NCBI GenBank assembly: GCA_032718865.1
Contig: JALUTQ010000024.1
Location: forward strand, 1,101,501 to 1,165,500
DNA: 64,000 nt
Direction of reading: 5' to 3'
Source: Tilletia caries
Taxonomy: Eukaryota > Basidiomycota > Exobasidiomycetes > Tilletiales > Tilletiaceae
A program made the translations under genes and the position numbers. The notes beneath the pieces were generated by a model, which worked only from the letters and a program-made list of their open reading frames with translations, was not told the DNA's origin and made no database searches. Shown piece by piece: positions 1 to 9,723 of this stretch. Position 1 is the stretch's first letter; every line of letters begins with the position of its first letter.

Positions 1-312
1 TAGGATACTCTTTTCATACTACTCTGAAAGTATAATATAGTATAAAAAGATGATACATCCAGTATACTGTTTGAGTACTATAGTATACTTGTATACTACT
101 GTAGGATAGTTCTAGTATAATTTTCCCCAAGTGAGGCAAAACATACTATAATCATACTATATTACCACCGCCAAAACCAAATAGTATATAATATGACCAT
201 CGAAGAAATGGCGGAAATTCGGGCATACTATAGTATATTGCATAAATAGTATATAGTATATACTATATTGTATACTATCGTAGGATACTATCGATAGTAT
301 GTTGCACCACTG
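1..312 (+). repeat. TATAGTATAC-rich element, right arm (copy T1)
   Basis: AT-rich DNA packed with ACTATAGT/GTATAC palindromes. It aligns by eye, with scattered differences, to 29400-29711, the right arm of the longer element T4. Both end in GTTGCACCACTG, which read outward is CAGTGGTGCAAC. The window begins inside the element, so its left part is not visible. No coding sequence is seen. Confidence 0.8.
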
Positions 313-516
313 CTCCAAGTTTACATGAAAAAAAAAAACTCAAAAACCTCACTATCTCCATACTTTCTTCACTTTCCCGGCCCGGCCAAAGTGAAAGTTC
401 ACTATTTTTTTTCGACGGCTCGGAAGTGAGAAGCAAAAGTATAGTGAAAGTTTCACTACGAGTTCTCACTTCCGAGTTACAAAGTATACGAAGTGCAGGA
501 AGTTGCCGAGGCCTGG
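313..516 (+). repeat. GTGAAAGTTTCAC repeat, copy R1
   Basis: About 200 bp that recurs in the same orientation at 4284-4471 and 6516-6720. Shared landmarks are CACTATCTCCATACTTTC, CCCGGCCCGGCC and a right end AAGTTGCCGAGGCCT. Read outward the end is CAGGCCTCGGCAACTT, a plausible terminal inverted repeat. It directly abuts T1. The following 517-814 holds no gene I can support. A 27-bp stretch near 628 (AATAAGTCCCTGTG then GAGATGTGTG) recurs with few changes near 2246. Confidence 0.75.
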
Positions 517-814
517 CTCTGTGCCTCTGTCCCTTGGCCTCTTCCTCCCCCCCCCCCCCCGGTGGTTCGAATCGGAAGGTCAAGTGAAACGGCTTGCACT
601 TATTTGTCACTTGCCCCCAGTCTGGTCATAATAAGTCCCTGTGCGAGATGTGTGTTTTTAAAACAAGGGAGAAAAAAGGAAGGAAAAAATCACAATGGTA
701 ATGACGCACTACCCTGCTTGCTCATTCGCTATAGTCGCATATTGCCCCTTCGCCGAACTAACCCTCCCTCCCCCAGCCGCCGATGCTGTAGACTGCAGTG
801 CCACGAACCACTCG

Positions 815-1870
815 CTAGTACTCGGGTCGCGCACCCACGCAGATATTTGCTCCATGATCCAACGGTGTCCCCCGCACAAATATCGTCTCGCAATCACTCC
901 ACACAATGTCGGTGGCAGACGGCCAGCCACGAGCTTGTCCGTGCGGTATGATGGTAGCCTCTTCTACGTGCAAGGTACAGAAGTTGATGCGATCCAGCTT
1001 GTCGATCCGGACCGATCGATGAAGCATATCTAACACCGCCTGTCCCATCTTGGCTAACCTTTCAGAGGGTTGGGCCGGCATTGAGTTCGAGCAGTGGGAA
1101 CAGGTTATCGAAGCTATTTGGGAGGCCCATGGGGAATGCGTCAAACGTCAGTTCGATCCGGATATGTTCTCCACGAGGCTGAGATGCACCAAGGGAATGA
1201 AAAGAGTCAACTCATCAGCGAAGGTGGTGGGAGTTTCTTTCTCCAGGCGGCGACGTTTTGTTCGTTCGTCGCCCGCGAGGAGCAACGCTTCTGTCTCAGC
1301 GAGTAAGTCGCTCTCTCCTACAGACCTTAGCCGTCCTTCTGGATGTGCATTGTGCAGTGGCAAGATCGTCGAAATTCTGGTTCCAAACAGGGATCTGCAA
1401 GAATGTTCTCTTTGACGTTGCTTGGGTCGCAGAGGCCTTTGTCACAGCTTTCGAGGCCGGTGATCCATTCTCGGACGAGGGGGCCAAAAGGGTTGAAGTC
1501 TGGGGAATAGCATTAACGTCCAATGAAGCACGCGGTGGTGAAAGAGCGGCAGATGATACAAATTCCGCAGCCTTAGACAGCAGTCCTCGAATGACGTGAG
1601 TTCCATTACACAATGTAAGGAGAGTCGACGTCGGTATTGACGATGCTGCAGACGAGAGCGGGGCTTCCGAGAAGGTTAGGGTCGAACGAGCTGGAGGATT
1701 GGCTAACGGCGTGGGCGCAATATGTGTCGGGTCGGATAGAACTGCTGCTGCGTCGTTGCTGGAAGGGTCCTCCGTATAGTTATGTCCGCAGTCGGGAGAA
1801 GCGGCATCACGCTTGAAGCTGTGACAATTGAAGCGGGCGGCGGGGTAGAGGCTGCGACTGTGGTGGGCAA
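815..1870 (-). pseudogene. Minus-strand gene remnant of unknown function
   Basis: An open minus-strand frame runs from about 1870 to 1296 (Ser/Thr/Ala/Pro-rich, with a segment NGTHVIRGLLSKAAEFV). The sense continues in other frames through LLLAGDERTKRRRLEKE (about 1250-1310) and LDRINFCTLHVEEATIIP (about 960-1020), ending at a stop near 815. The pieces read as one protein broken by frameshifts or very short introns; one candidate intron lies near 1285-1320. I do not recognise the family. The 5' end runs into a terminus of the TATAGTATAC family (1868-1930), so the start may be lost. Confidence 0.45.
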
Positions 1871-1930
1871 GTTATACTATAGTACATTCTGCTTCAAAAG
1901 TGACATACTATAGTATCATATGCATCACTG
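1868..1930 (-). repeat. Fragment of TATAGTATAC element left terminus (T2)
   Basis: The reverse complement begins CAGTGATGCAT and continues with the same ACTATAGTATGTCACTTTTG order as the left end of T4 at 28476. It is a short orphan terminus. From 1931 to 2925 I see no convincing gene, only AT-rich DNA. Confidence 0.6.
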
Positions 1931-2925
1931 CCGTCAACCAGCGCCGACATCAACCCAGCTGCCAGCACCGTCCATACTCCATAGTCATCACTCACCAATA
2001 ACCATTAACCAGCCTCCCAATTCCCGAAGCAGTGAATGAGTGAAGCACGACTTTTCCAAGTCTTTCAACATTCAAAGGTCAAGGATCATCGGCCAAGGCC
2101 AAACCAGGAAATCGGACTTAAGCTCGTCAGTCGCACTCAAAGCCCTTCATGACTTGCCTCAAGAAAATATTTGTATGGGTGGTCTGGACTCTGTGGACTG
2201 TGTGTTCGGAATCGCCACCATGTCGATTGTCATTTGTCTTCAATTACAATAAGTCCCTGTATGAGATGTGTGTCTGAAAAAAAAAGGAGAAAAAAAGTGA
2301 AAAAGGGGAAAAAATACATCAAAAGATCTTCCCTGTCCGGGAATCTGTCGGGTCACTCTGCATCAGATGATGAGAGCGACATATCTTAGCCACTAGACGA
2401 ACAAGGATTTTCTGTGAGAACATTGTCAAGTTGGTATCCTAAACATGTAAAACATCACTCTGGCTCAAAGGCGTCTTCCCAACATACAACTCCTCTCCTT
2501 TTTTCTTGACTTGGAATAAACTGGCGAGCTTTGCCAACAGCTTACAGTTGCGCTGATTCTTCAATTCCCCAGACTTTAGTATGGGGTTACATCTGCCCCT
2601 TGAATTTTTACGGCCGAGAAAAAGTGTTGCAACATCCCTCGAATGAAATTCTTCAAAACCTCCTTAAAATCTTCTCAAACTTCGCCTGGGTGTCCGTGTT
2701 CTAAGCATCCATCGACGCTCTCGATTTCTCCCAGTTTTATTAATGAAAATAGCAATTTGCTGTTCACATGCCGTCCTTCCGCCGTTCGTTGCCCGTTTCT
2801 GTTTGTCTTCCACCTCCACTTTTCCCACGCCTTCGATAGCCATAGTCAAAAGTCAAAACACTCCGAGGAAGTTCATAGCCATAGTCAGAACTCAAAACCC
2901 TCCGAGAAACAGTGATCGGCACAAT

Positions 2926-4027
2926 TTATCTCTCATATGCCCATGGAGACATGGTGGGGTTGAGGTTGACAGGATGGTTGGCCATCGTTCCAGGGTGCAG
3001 AGGAAGGTCAGAAGTCAACGCCTGCCACGGACCTGGATGGGAGCTATGCATGTGGTAACGCGCAGCCACATATGCGTCCTTCTCGGACATGTCCGAGTTG
3101 AGCAGTCCGGATACCACATTCTGTCCGAACATTTGTACCCCAGGGCAGAGCGGACAGAAGCAAAAGACCGCCATAAAGGAGAGCAGCGAGTCTTCGCGCG
3201 CCGTTGCTTGAAGGAGATCTGCAAGCTGATGCATGACAATGGCATTCGATGTCGCTGCGAGCAGTGCGTCGGTCAAATTTTCGTCGTCGTCGCCGTCTTT
3301 AGCACCTCCGAAGTTGTCGTCGGGAGCGGCGGCAAGAGTGGTTTCCTTGCTGAGTCGACTCAGCGTCAGTTGAGGGAGGATAGAAAGTAGGGAAAAAAAC
3401 TCACCAATTGTCTGCGCGCGTTCTGTTTGGCCTGATTCTCCTTCGACCGCCGTCCTCGCGGTCGAGGGCGTGGCGGCAGCGTAAGGGCGCTGTGGCCCGA
3501 GGAGAAGCCCGGGGCGGAGGCGGAGGCAGAGGTGGTGCCGGGACGCGGCGGCAAGGAGCGGGCACCACTGGCGGATGCTGAAGAGAGCTGCGGCGACAGG
3601 GTGCGAGCCTCGTCAGCGCGCGCGAGTTGGCCGCTGCCGCCGCCGTTGTCGTCGCTGTCGTTGCTGTCGTCGTCGGATTCGTCGTCGTCGCCGCGCCTTT
3701 GGCCTTGGCCAGCGTCGTCGTCGTCTTTGTTGTCGGGATCACGGCGGCGGCAGCGTTTCTGGTGCTGGCGCAAGGCGTGCGCGCGGAAGTCTTGTGTCGA
3801 GTTGGATTTCGCCGTTCCCGTCGATGCGAGTGCCGTGGGTGCTGGCGACCTCCCAGTAGCGGTTCGGGGCGTAGGGATGGACGCGACGCGGACCGGGAGC
3901 AGGGTAGTAGGCCGGAGCGGGGGGCATTGGAGCGAGCTGAGGGGGAGAAATGAAGGAGCGAGGGATGTGGGAAGAGGAAGAGCGTCTGCTGGGAGTGAAG
4001 AAGGGACAGATCGTGCGGGGATTTCAA
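2926..4027 (-). CDS. Hypothetical acidic, low-complexity protein
   Basis: Minus-strand coding signal in at least two exons. The N-terminal part reads best from an ATG at 3927 (MPPAPAYYPAPGPRRVHPYA) and then, after a frame change near 3800, through a strongly acidic segment (DDDDAGQGQRRGDDDESDDD) and a Ser/Pro/Arg-rich tail ending ENQAKQNARRQL near 3408. A GTGAGT donor follows, and coding resumes by about 3345 (ETTLAAAPDDNFGGAKDGDD) to the stop at 2926 (...NPTMSPWAYER). Protein family not recognised. The upstream side is occupied by a MITE fragment. The frame change may be decay or an unseen intron, so treat the N-terminus as unresolved. Confidence 0.45.
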
Positions 4028-4028
4028 C

Positions 4029-4175
4029 TTTTGTATAGTTCCGTCGGAACGCGGAGCTGGGTTTTTTCAGCTCTGTCTTAGTCTGCGGAGGCGAAGCTCG
4101 CCTCAAAAAGTCAAAATTCTGGCGGAATTTGGAAGTGCGGAGGCGGAGCCCTCCGCGTTACTCCGGGGACAGCCT
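4029..4175 (+). repeat. 3' fragment of a CGGAG-type MITE
   Basis: Nearly identical to the last 150 bp of the intact element at 36859-37528. They share CCGTCGGAACGCGGAGCTGG, CAGCTCTGTCTTAGTCTGCG, and the terminus ACTCCGGGGACA(G/A)CCTTA. The left part is missing. Confidence 0.85.
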
Positions 4176-4189
4176 TAGTCTTGAAGTAA

Positions 4190-4471
4190 CTGGGTGGTAA
4201 ACTATTAGTGACTTTCTTGACTGGATAGTTATTTACTAGTGACTACGTCAACTTGACAGCACTACTAGTGATAGCAAGTGACTCCAAGTTTACATGAAGA
4301 CAAACCTCACTATCTCCATACTTTCTTCACTTTCCCGGCCCGGCCAAAGTGAAAGTTCACTATCTTTTTTTCGACGGCTCAGAAGCCAAAGTATGTATAG
4401 TGAAAGTTTCACTACTAGTTTACACTTTCAAGTTACAAAGTATAGGAAGTAAATAAAGTTGCCGAGGCCTG
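4190..4471 (+). repeat. GTGAAAGTTTCAC repeat, copy R2
   Basis: Homologous to R3 from about 6426 onward (ACTACTAGTGATAGCAAGT, CACTATCTCCATACTTTC) and ending AAGTTGCCGAGGCCTG. It lies immediately upstream of the recombinase remnant. It is left-truncated compared with R3. Confidence 0.75.
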
Positions 4472-4479
4472 GTTCTTTG

Positions 4480-6160
4480 GCAACCTTCAGCAACTCGAAA
4501 CCGAACTTGGGGCCACATTCTCAACTCGCAAGGTGGCTCCAGGCACAGCTGCTGCGCATAAGCGAACCGAGGAAGTGTTGAAGAGCTTCCTCGAAAAATT
4601 TCTTGCTGCTAAAAACTCAAAGCTCACGGCCGCCAACATCCTCAAGCGCGGCGCCGACCTTTCGATGATCGACAGGGTGTTTTGGAAGTTGTACTTACAC
4701 TTCATCTGTACCCGAAAGGTCAAGCGAACCCAAGAACCGCCGGCACTCTCCACCGTACGCAGCACCTTCGTCATGTTTCTTGGCGTTTTCGGTCGGCTCA
4801 CCGGAGAGACGGTTCCACGTGCAATCTGCACCGAGCTAACAGCAGAGCTTTCGCACGTTTAGGACAAATACAAATTGAAGCACAGCAAGGTCAAGACTAC
4901 GGCCACACGCGACAATCTGGTGCGGTTCGCCCGAGAGGGTGTTCTCTCTCCATATATACCCTATTAGCACCCCAGAGAGGTGAGTGCCGGTCTTTTCTGT
5001 TTAATTTTTCTGATTGGTGACATGTACAAATCATGCAGCGCCCCAATCTGCTTTTGGCGACGCTCCTCATCACATACACTGCTGCCAAACCCGCAGAGGT
5101 CTTTGTCTGCGGCTTCCGCAGGTCAGAGAACTACTCCATCAAAGGGAAGGACCTCAAAGTCTTTGCCATCGCAAACCGCAATGACGTCGACCTCCAGGTG
5201 CACGTAACGTTTCGTCTCCTCAAGGGTATGCGTGACGATGAAAGCAAGTACCGAACGACTGTCTTGTACTCCGACCGCAACCTCGAACCCGCACTGGATC
5301 CCACGCTGTCACTGTTGACCATCTAGCTGGACGACAATTCGAACATTTTAGCTCATGGGACGATATCGAAGGCCTCAAGTCACAGGAAATCCAAGACCAT
5401 GCCGGCAGGCGACTCGAGCTCCTACTCAAGCCCAATTACACGGAGACGTGTATTCTTCAAGACGTTCAGGGTGGTGCTGGGGTCTGGTTTGTCTGCAAAA
5501 CTCGCGGTCTCAATGTTCATGGTGCCCTTAAACTTCGTCGATTGGCGGCGCAGCGGGCAGGCTTTGCGGGTGAGTACCTCGGGATGCTCATTTATCAATT
5601 TTCACACTGGCGCACATAGAGTTGTCATCTTTCAGACAAAGAAATTGTGTTCTACAATTTCCGTCGCGCTGTCGTCAGCGCTACCGACAGGTCAACCATC
5701 ACGACCGACAGCGCCCACCTTGTAGTAGGACATAAGCCTCTTTCCTTCGGCCAAAGAAAAAAAGGCTGGGAATTACATCATCGACCATTCTCAAAAGCAT
5801 GCCTCCAACAATAAAAGAAAGGCAAAGCCTTCCAGTTGCACCATGTGTGACTTCGATGTCCGCAGCGAAGACGATATCGACCGCGGTGAACTCTCGGAGC
5901 GCGACTTGGCCGAACTAGTGGTGCATTGGGCGGAGGCACACGACATTCTCATCAGGAAGAAGTGCCAGGCCAAAGTCTGTGTCCACAGTCCAGCACCAAC
6001 TCACCTCCGTCGGTCCTGCAGAGATCAAGAACCACGCCGTTCAACACATCTTGGACGCCCGAACACAAGAACCGGATCTCGTCATCTTCAAGGAATATGG
6101 CGTTTTTGTCGCTGCAGGCGGATGCCCTTTTTGCTTCTTCGACGACGACGAAGCACCTAG
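4480..6160 (+). pseudogene. FluG-domain-type tyrosine recombinase, broken copy
   Basis: Reads as a tyrosine recombinase of the FluG/DUF3435-like group found in basidiomycetes, related to Crypton and Starship recombinases. The N-terminal part (4533-4860) has DRVFWKLYLHFICTRKVKR. After an in-frame TAG come RDNLVRFAREGVLSPYI, another TAG and an intron starting near 4980 with GTGAGT. Coding continues RPNLLLATLLITYTAAKPAE and FRLLKGMRDDESKYRTTVLY (5040-5290), then shifts frame near 5310. The C-terminal core holds FYNFRR and VVGHKP (about 5645-5745), matching the HxxR..H part of the catalytic centre. The tail runs to about 6000. At least two stops and one frameshift make it non-functional as read. 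It lies between direct copies R2 and R3 of one repeat. Confidence 0.65.
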
Positions 6161-6720
6161 AGCTCGGCAAGTGAAGGTTTGTCGGACAAAGTATAGTGAA
6201 AGTGAAAGTGGACGAAGTATAGTTTAGTAATGAAAAGTTGAGATAGTGACTACTAGTTTGAGCGCTTTTTGCAACCGTTGAGGCCACATGGAAGACCGCG
6301 TTGGTCCCTGGTTCTATCTCATCAAAGCTCTACCAAGTCACTAGGTAGTGAAGATAGTTGCAAGAGTCTTACAAAGTGATGTGAAATGAGTAGTGTCTAT
6401 AAGATCATAAAGTGTCGATAGCAACTGCGTAGTAAACTATTTCTTACTTTCCTGACTGGACAGGTACTTACTAGCGACTACCTTAACTTGGCAGCACTAC
6501 TAGTGATAGCAAGTAGTGACTTCAAGTTCAACATGAAGACGAACTCACTATCTCCATACTTTCTTCACTTTCCCGGCCCCGCCAAAGTGAAAGTTCCCCA
6601 TCCTTTTTTCGACGGCTCGGAGGCCAAGGTAATAAGTATGGTGAAAGTTTCACTACTAGTTCTCACTTCCAAGTCACCAAGTCACAAAGTATACGAAGTG
6701 AAGGAAGTTGCCGAGGCCTC
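6158..6720 (+). repeat. GTGAAAGTTTCAC repeat, longest copy R3
   Basis: The left end TAGAGCTCGGCAA and the right end (outward GAGGCCTCGGCAACTT) are imperfect inverted repeats. The interior is dense in ACTAGTAGT, GTGAAAGTTTCAC and CACTTTC words. The right 200 bp match R1 and R2. No target-site duplication is visible, so the exact ends are uncertain. Confidence 0.6.
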
Positions 6721-6765
6721 TGACGATATACCAACTGTGGCCTGTGGGCACCGATCAGGTACGCA

Positions 6766-7020
6766 CAGGGCTCGGCTCCGATTATAGTCGCACGTTTTTT
6801 GGCATAGTCATAGTCGTAGTCGTGGGTGTTTTTTGAAAATCCAAAATAGTCATAGTCGTAAGTCTGACTATAGTGCCATAGTCGACTATAGTCGCTGGCT
6901 TTTGCGCAGCCAAAATTTGCACTATAGTGTGACTATAGCCAAAATTGTAGAGCCTGTGCGCCACTATAGTCAGACTTTGGGACAAAGATTTTCGCACTAT
7001 ACACCGCTGAAAGTTCGCGA
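6766..7020 (+). repeat. GACTATAGTC-rich element, copy G1
   Basis: Begins CAGGGCTCGGCTCCGATTATAG and is filled with GACTATAGTC words. It shares its first bases with G3 (38788) and the reverse end of G2 (18834). The right end is unclear. From 7021 to about 8340 I find no gene, only a CCTGAGG/CCTCAGG-rich patch near 7060-7160 and pyrimidine-rich DNA near 7340-7700. Confidence 0.65.
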
Positions 7021-8342
7021 GTAGTTCACGATCCTACTGGCCACAATTAACCTGGTAAATCCTGAGGCTCGCTGGGGATGATTCTCAGGTTCGAAATGAG
7101 ATCGCCTGGCCATACGTAACTAAGGCTTGTCCTCAGGAGCGACAAGGACCATCCTCGCACTCAACAAGGACTTCAGAGTGCAAAGACCTTCCATCTAACC
7201 CATTTTCCCTCACCAGTGCACTTTCTTTCGCAGCACGATCAGCTTTTCGCAACAAAACCAGTATGATGAATGTCCGGAGTCCTGAATCTTTAACGCTTAC
7301 ACCTTACGGGATGCCCCTCAGTCCTCAATCCTCATTCCTCATTGCTTACGTTTCCTTTTCCTCCTTCCGTGCTGATGGCTGATCTCTGTTCTCTGCTCAC
7401 TGCTGACCTTTTCATCTTTCTTCCCATCCATACTTTTCTCTTGGGTCTTTGTCCTTCTCATTCAGATTCACGATCACTGTCCGGCGTCCGCGCCTGTCTC
7501 CGGCAGATGCTCGTCAAACCTGCCTTTGCAATCGCCGTGGTCCCATCGTTACGTGCGTGCGGACCTCTGTGTTCATCAGTTCGTGCGTGCACGACGCTGA
7601 CGCATCCCTCCTCTTCCTCTTCAGTCTTTCGGTTCTTACTTCTTTCTCGAGCGATCACAGTTCACACAGAATCAATTCAGAGGCCAGAACTATTTTTCAC
7701 ACACAAGATGCGATGGTAGCGCTGCGAGAAGCAGCACTTCGCTTGCCACCAGCAGTCAGCACCCTGCACGGCTCAATCAGACGCTTCTCTGACGCTTTTT
7801 CCCCTTAATATTTATCGAATCCATGTTTTTTTGGCACTTGGTAGGGGTCGCGGGGGGCCATCATCTCCGTCGTAACTGAAAACGAGTTCTACTTTCTTTG
7901 CGCATCCTTTCAGAACTCTCAGGCTGCGATGCTGGAGCAAGGTAATGATTGAAGAGCCACGAGGCAAGTAATAGCAAAAGAAGTAGATATTGATTGCAAG
8001 CAGAGGTGCAGCTCTGGCGGCTGGCCTCTGAGCTCGATAATTGATAATGAAAATACTGGATGAGGAGAGCAGCTGGAAGTAAGGAGAAAGCGTGGAGATT
8101 ATGTAGCTTTCAGGGGACTGGGGAGTACAGAAGGGAAAGCAGGAAGAAGCATGGTGAGGAAGAGCCGGGCTGACATCTAGATCTCGGTGGCTGAGGAAAA
8201 TCGGTGAGTGGAAGTCTGGAAGCAATTCGTGACTGGGACTTGGGAGACTCGGTTGGCTCAGGCTGTGGGTGAGGAGAAAAGAAAATGATAAACTGGCTGT
8301 GGGGGCGACCTTGCGCACCGTGCTAGGAGAAGACAAGCCAGC

Positions 8343-8701
8343 ATGCTGGTAGAATCAAATATCAATAGGAGAGCACACAAAGGGTTCACAGACGCAGTGA
8401 CGTTCGTCGGGCACATTCAGAAGTACTCACGCGTCGCGTTGGCTCCTCTTGCCGACGACCTTGTGCGGGCGGGCTGGTCCCTGACTCCTGAGGCACTGAT
8501 GAACACGGATCGGAGGCTGATTGATCTCCTGGAGGTCTGCACTCGAGAAAGAAAGAAATGAGGGAGTGTAAGAACGATATCTTTTTTTCTCCCACTCAAA
8601 TAGAGATGGAATGTGGGACAACAGAACACCACGCACAGAATCTTGCAGAGGGCATTCTCGACGAGCTGAACCTGCCTGCCGATCAGCCGATCTGCTCGTA
8701 G
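8343..8701 (+). other. Possible exon fragments of an unknown gene
   Basis: A 72-codon plus-strand frame (8343-8561) contains LAPLADDLVRAGWSLTPEAL and NTDRRLIDLLE, followed by a possible donor. After a TTTCT-rich stretch and an AATAG acceptor-like site a second frame reads HHAQNLAEGILDELNLPADQ to a TAG at 8699-8701. The composition is protein-like but no family is recognised and neither a start nor a clean splice is certain. The DNA from 8700 to 9720 contains minus-strand open frames (for example 8980-9252, VYNLALTLDQPRDVPVLLHL) that could be exons, without other support. Confidence 0.3.
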
Positions 8702-9723
8702 GTGAGACCCGACGTGAGGTTGAGTGTTAATTCAACAGAACTGCGGATCAGCTTTTTTGCATTGCTAAAGGGGATGATGGAGCCTTTCAAGTGCGTACCG
8801 TGCGACCGGGCGTGGGAGAAGTGGAAGTGTCCCAAAGCGTGAGCGCGACGCAAACCGGCGACGTTGGCCGGGTCTTAGATCCTTGAAAGAAGAGACAAGA
8901 AGAATAGGTTCTGTTTAGCTTTGCGGCTCCCGGGTGAAGGGAAAAGAATCAAAAGGGAAAGAAGCGTACCATCCCCTGACTATTCATAGCTGATAAGGGG
9001 AAAAGAAAGGAAAAGTCTGGTCCACTTGGCGGCTTGTGGCTCAATGAGGGGCGGACTCCGTGGCTGGAGTAAGGAAGAGCGCCTTGGCACTCGCTCCCTC
9101 CCTCGTCGCGGTCGCGCTTGTGCCCTCGCGAGGTGTGACAGGGCATTGTTGAGGCGCTGATGGAACCGCGCATGCACTCGGAGACGACGGAAAAGATGAA
9201 GGAGCACGGGAACGTCGCGAGGTTGATCGAGTGTAAGAGCCAAGTTGTACACCCTCTCCGAGGCGCCCGAAGCCTGAACATGCTGAGGAATGAGGATGGA
9301 CTGGAGGAGAGCAGACAGATGAGAGGGTATGTTCAGGAAAGTAAATTAGTAAAAACAGCATCAGCACGCATCGAGACGCGAGAAGTCTGTCCAACGTCCT
9401 GCAACACTCTGAAGTCTGAGGCAGAAGAAGAAAGAGAGTGGAATGTGGATTCAGCTAAGTCGATCTGCTGGCTGGATACGTCTGTTGCCTCGGTGCCTGG
9501 ATCAACTGTCCGGCATGAGAGAATGGATCGTGGCGGTAGCCGGTAAGACCATAGACTATAGAGCATGGAAGACTGATGATGGGGGAAAAGAGACCTGAAT
9601 TATGTGGCAGCGAGTGCGTCAGTACGAGTAACGAGCAGCAGAAAACTGATGGGGTTATGGTCGAAGCCGAGAGTCCAGAATCCAGATCACCTCACCAATC
9701 ACCATCGGCACGCTGCTGCCGAA

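Noticed and set aside
3401..4027. 208-codon minus-strand frame overlapping the acidic gene
   Set aside because: Thr/Ala/Arg/Pro runs come from reading the GAC/GAT-rich acidic coding stretch in the wrong frame.
3532..4038. 168-codon plus-strand frame
   Set aside because: Mirror of the minus-strand low-complexity region; no independent support.
9041..9394. Minus-strand Ser/Pro/Ala-rich frames near 9.0-9.4 kb
   Set aside because: Two overlapping frames are equally plausible, no start, splice or family evidence.
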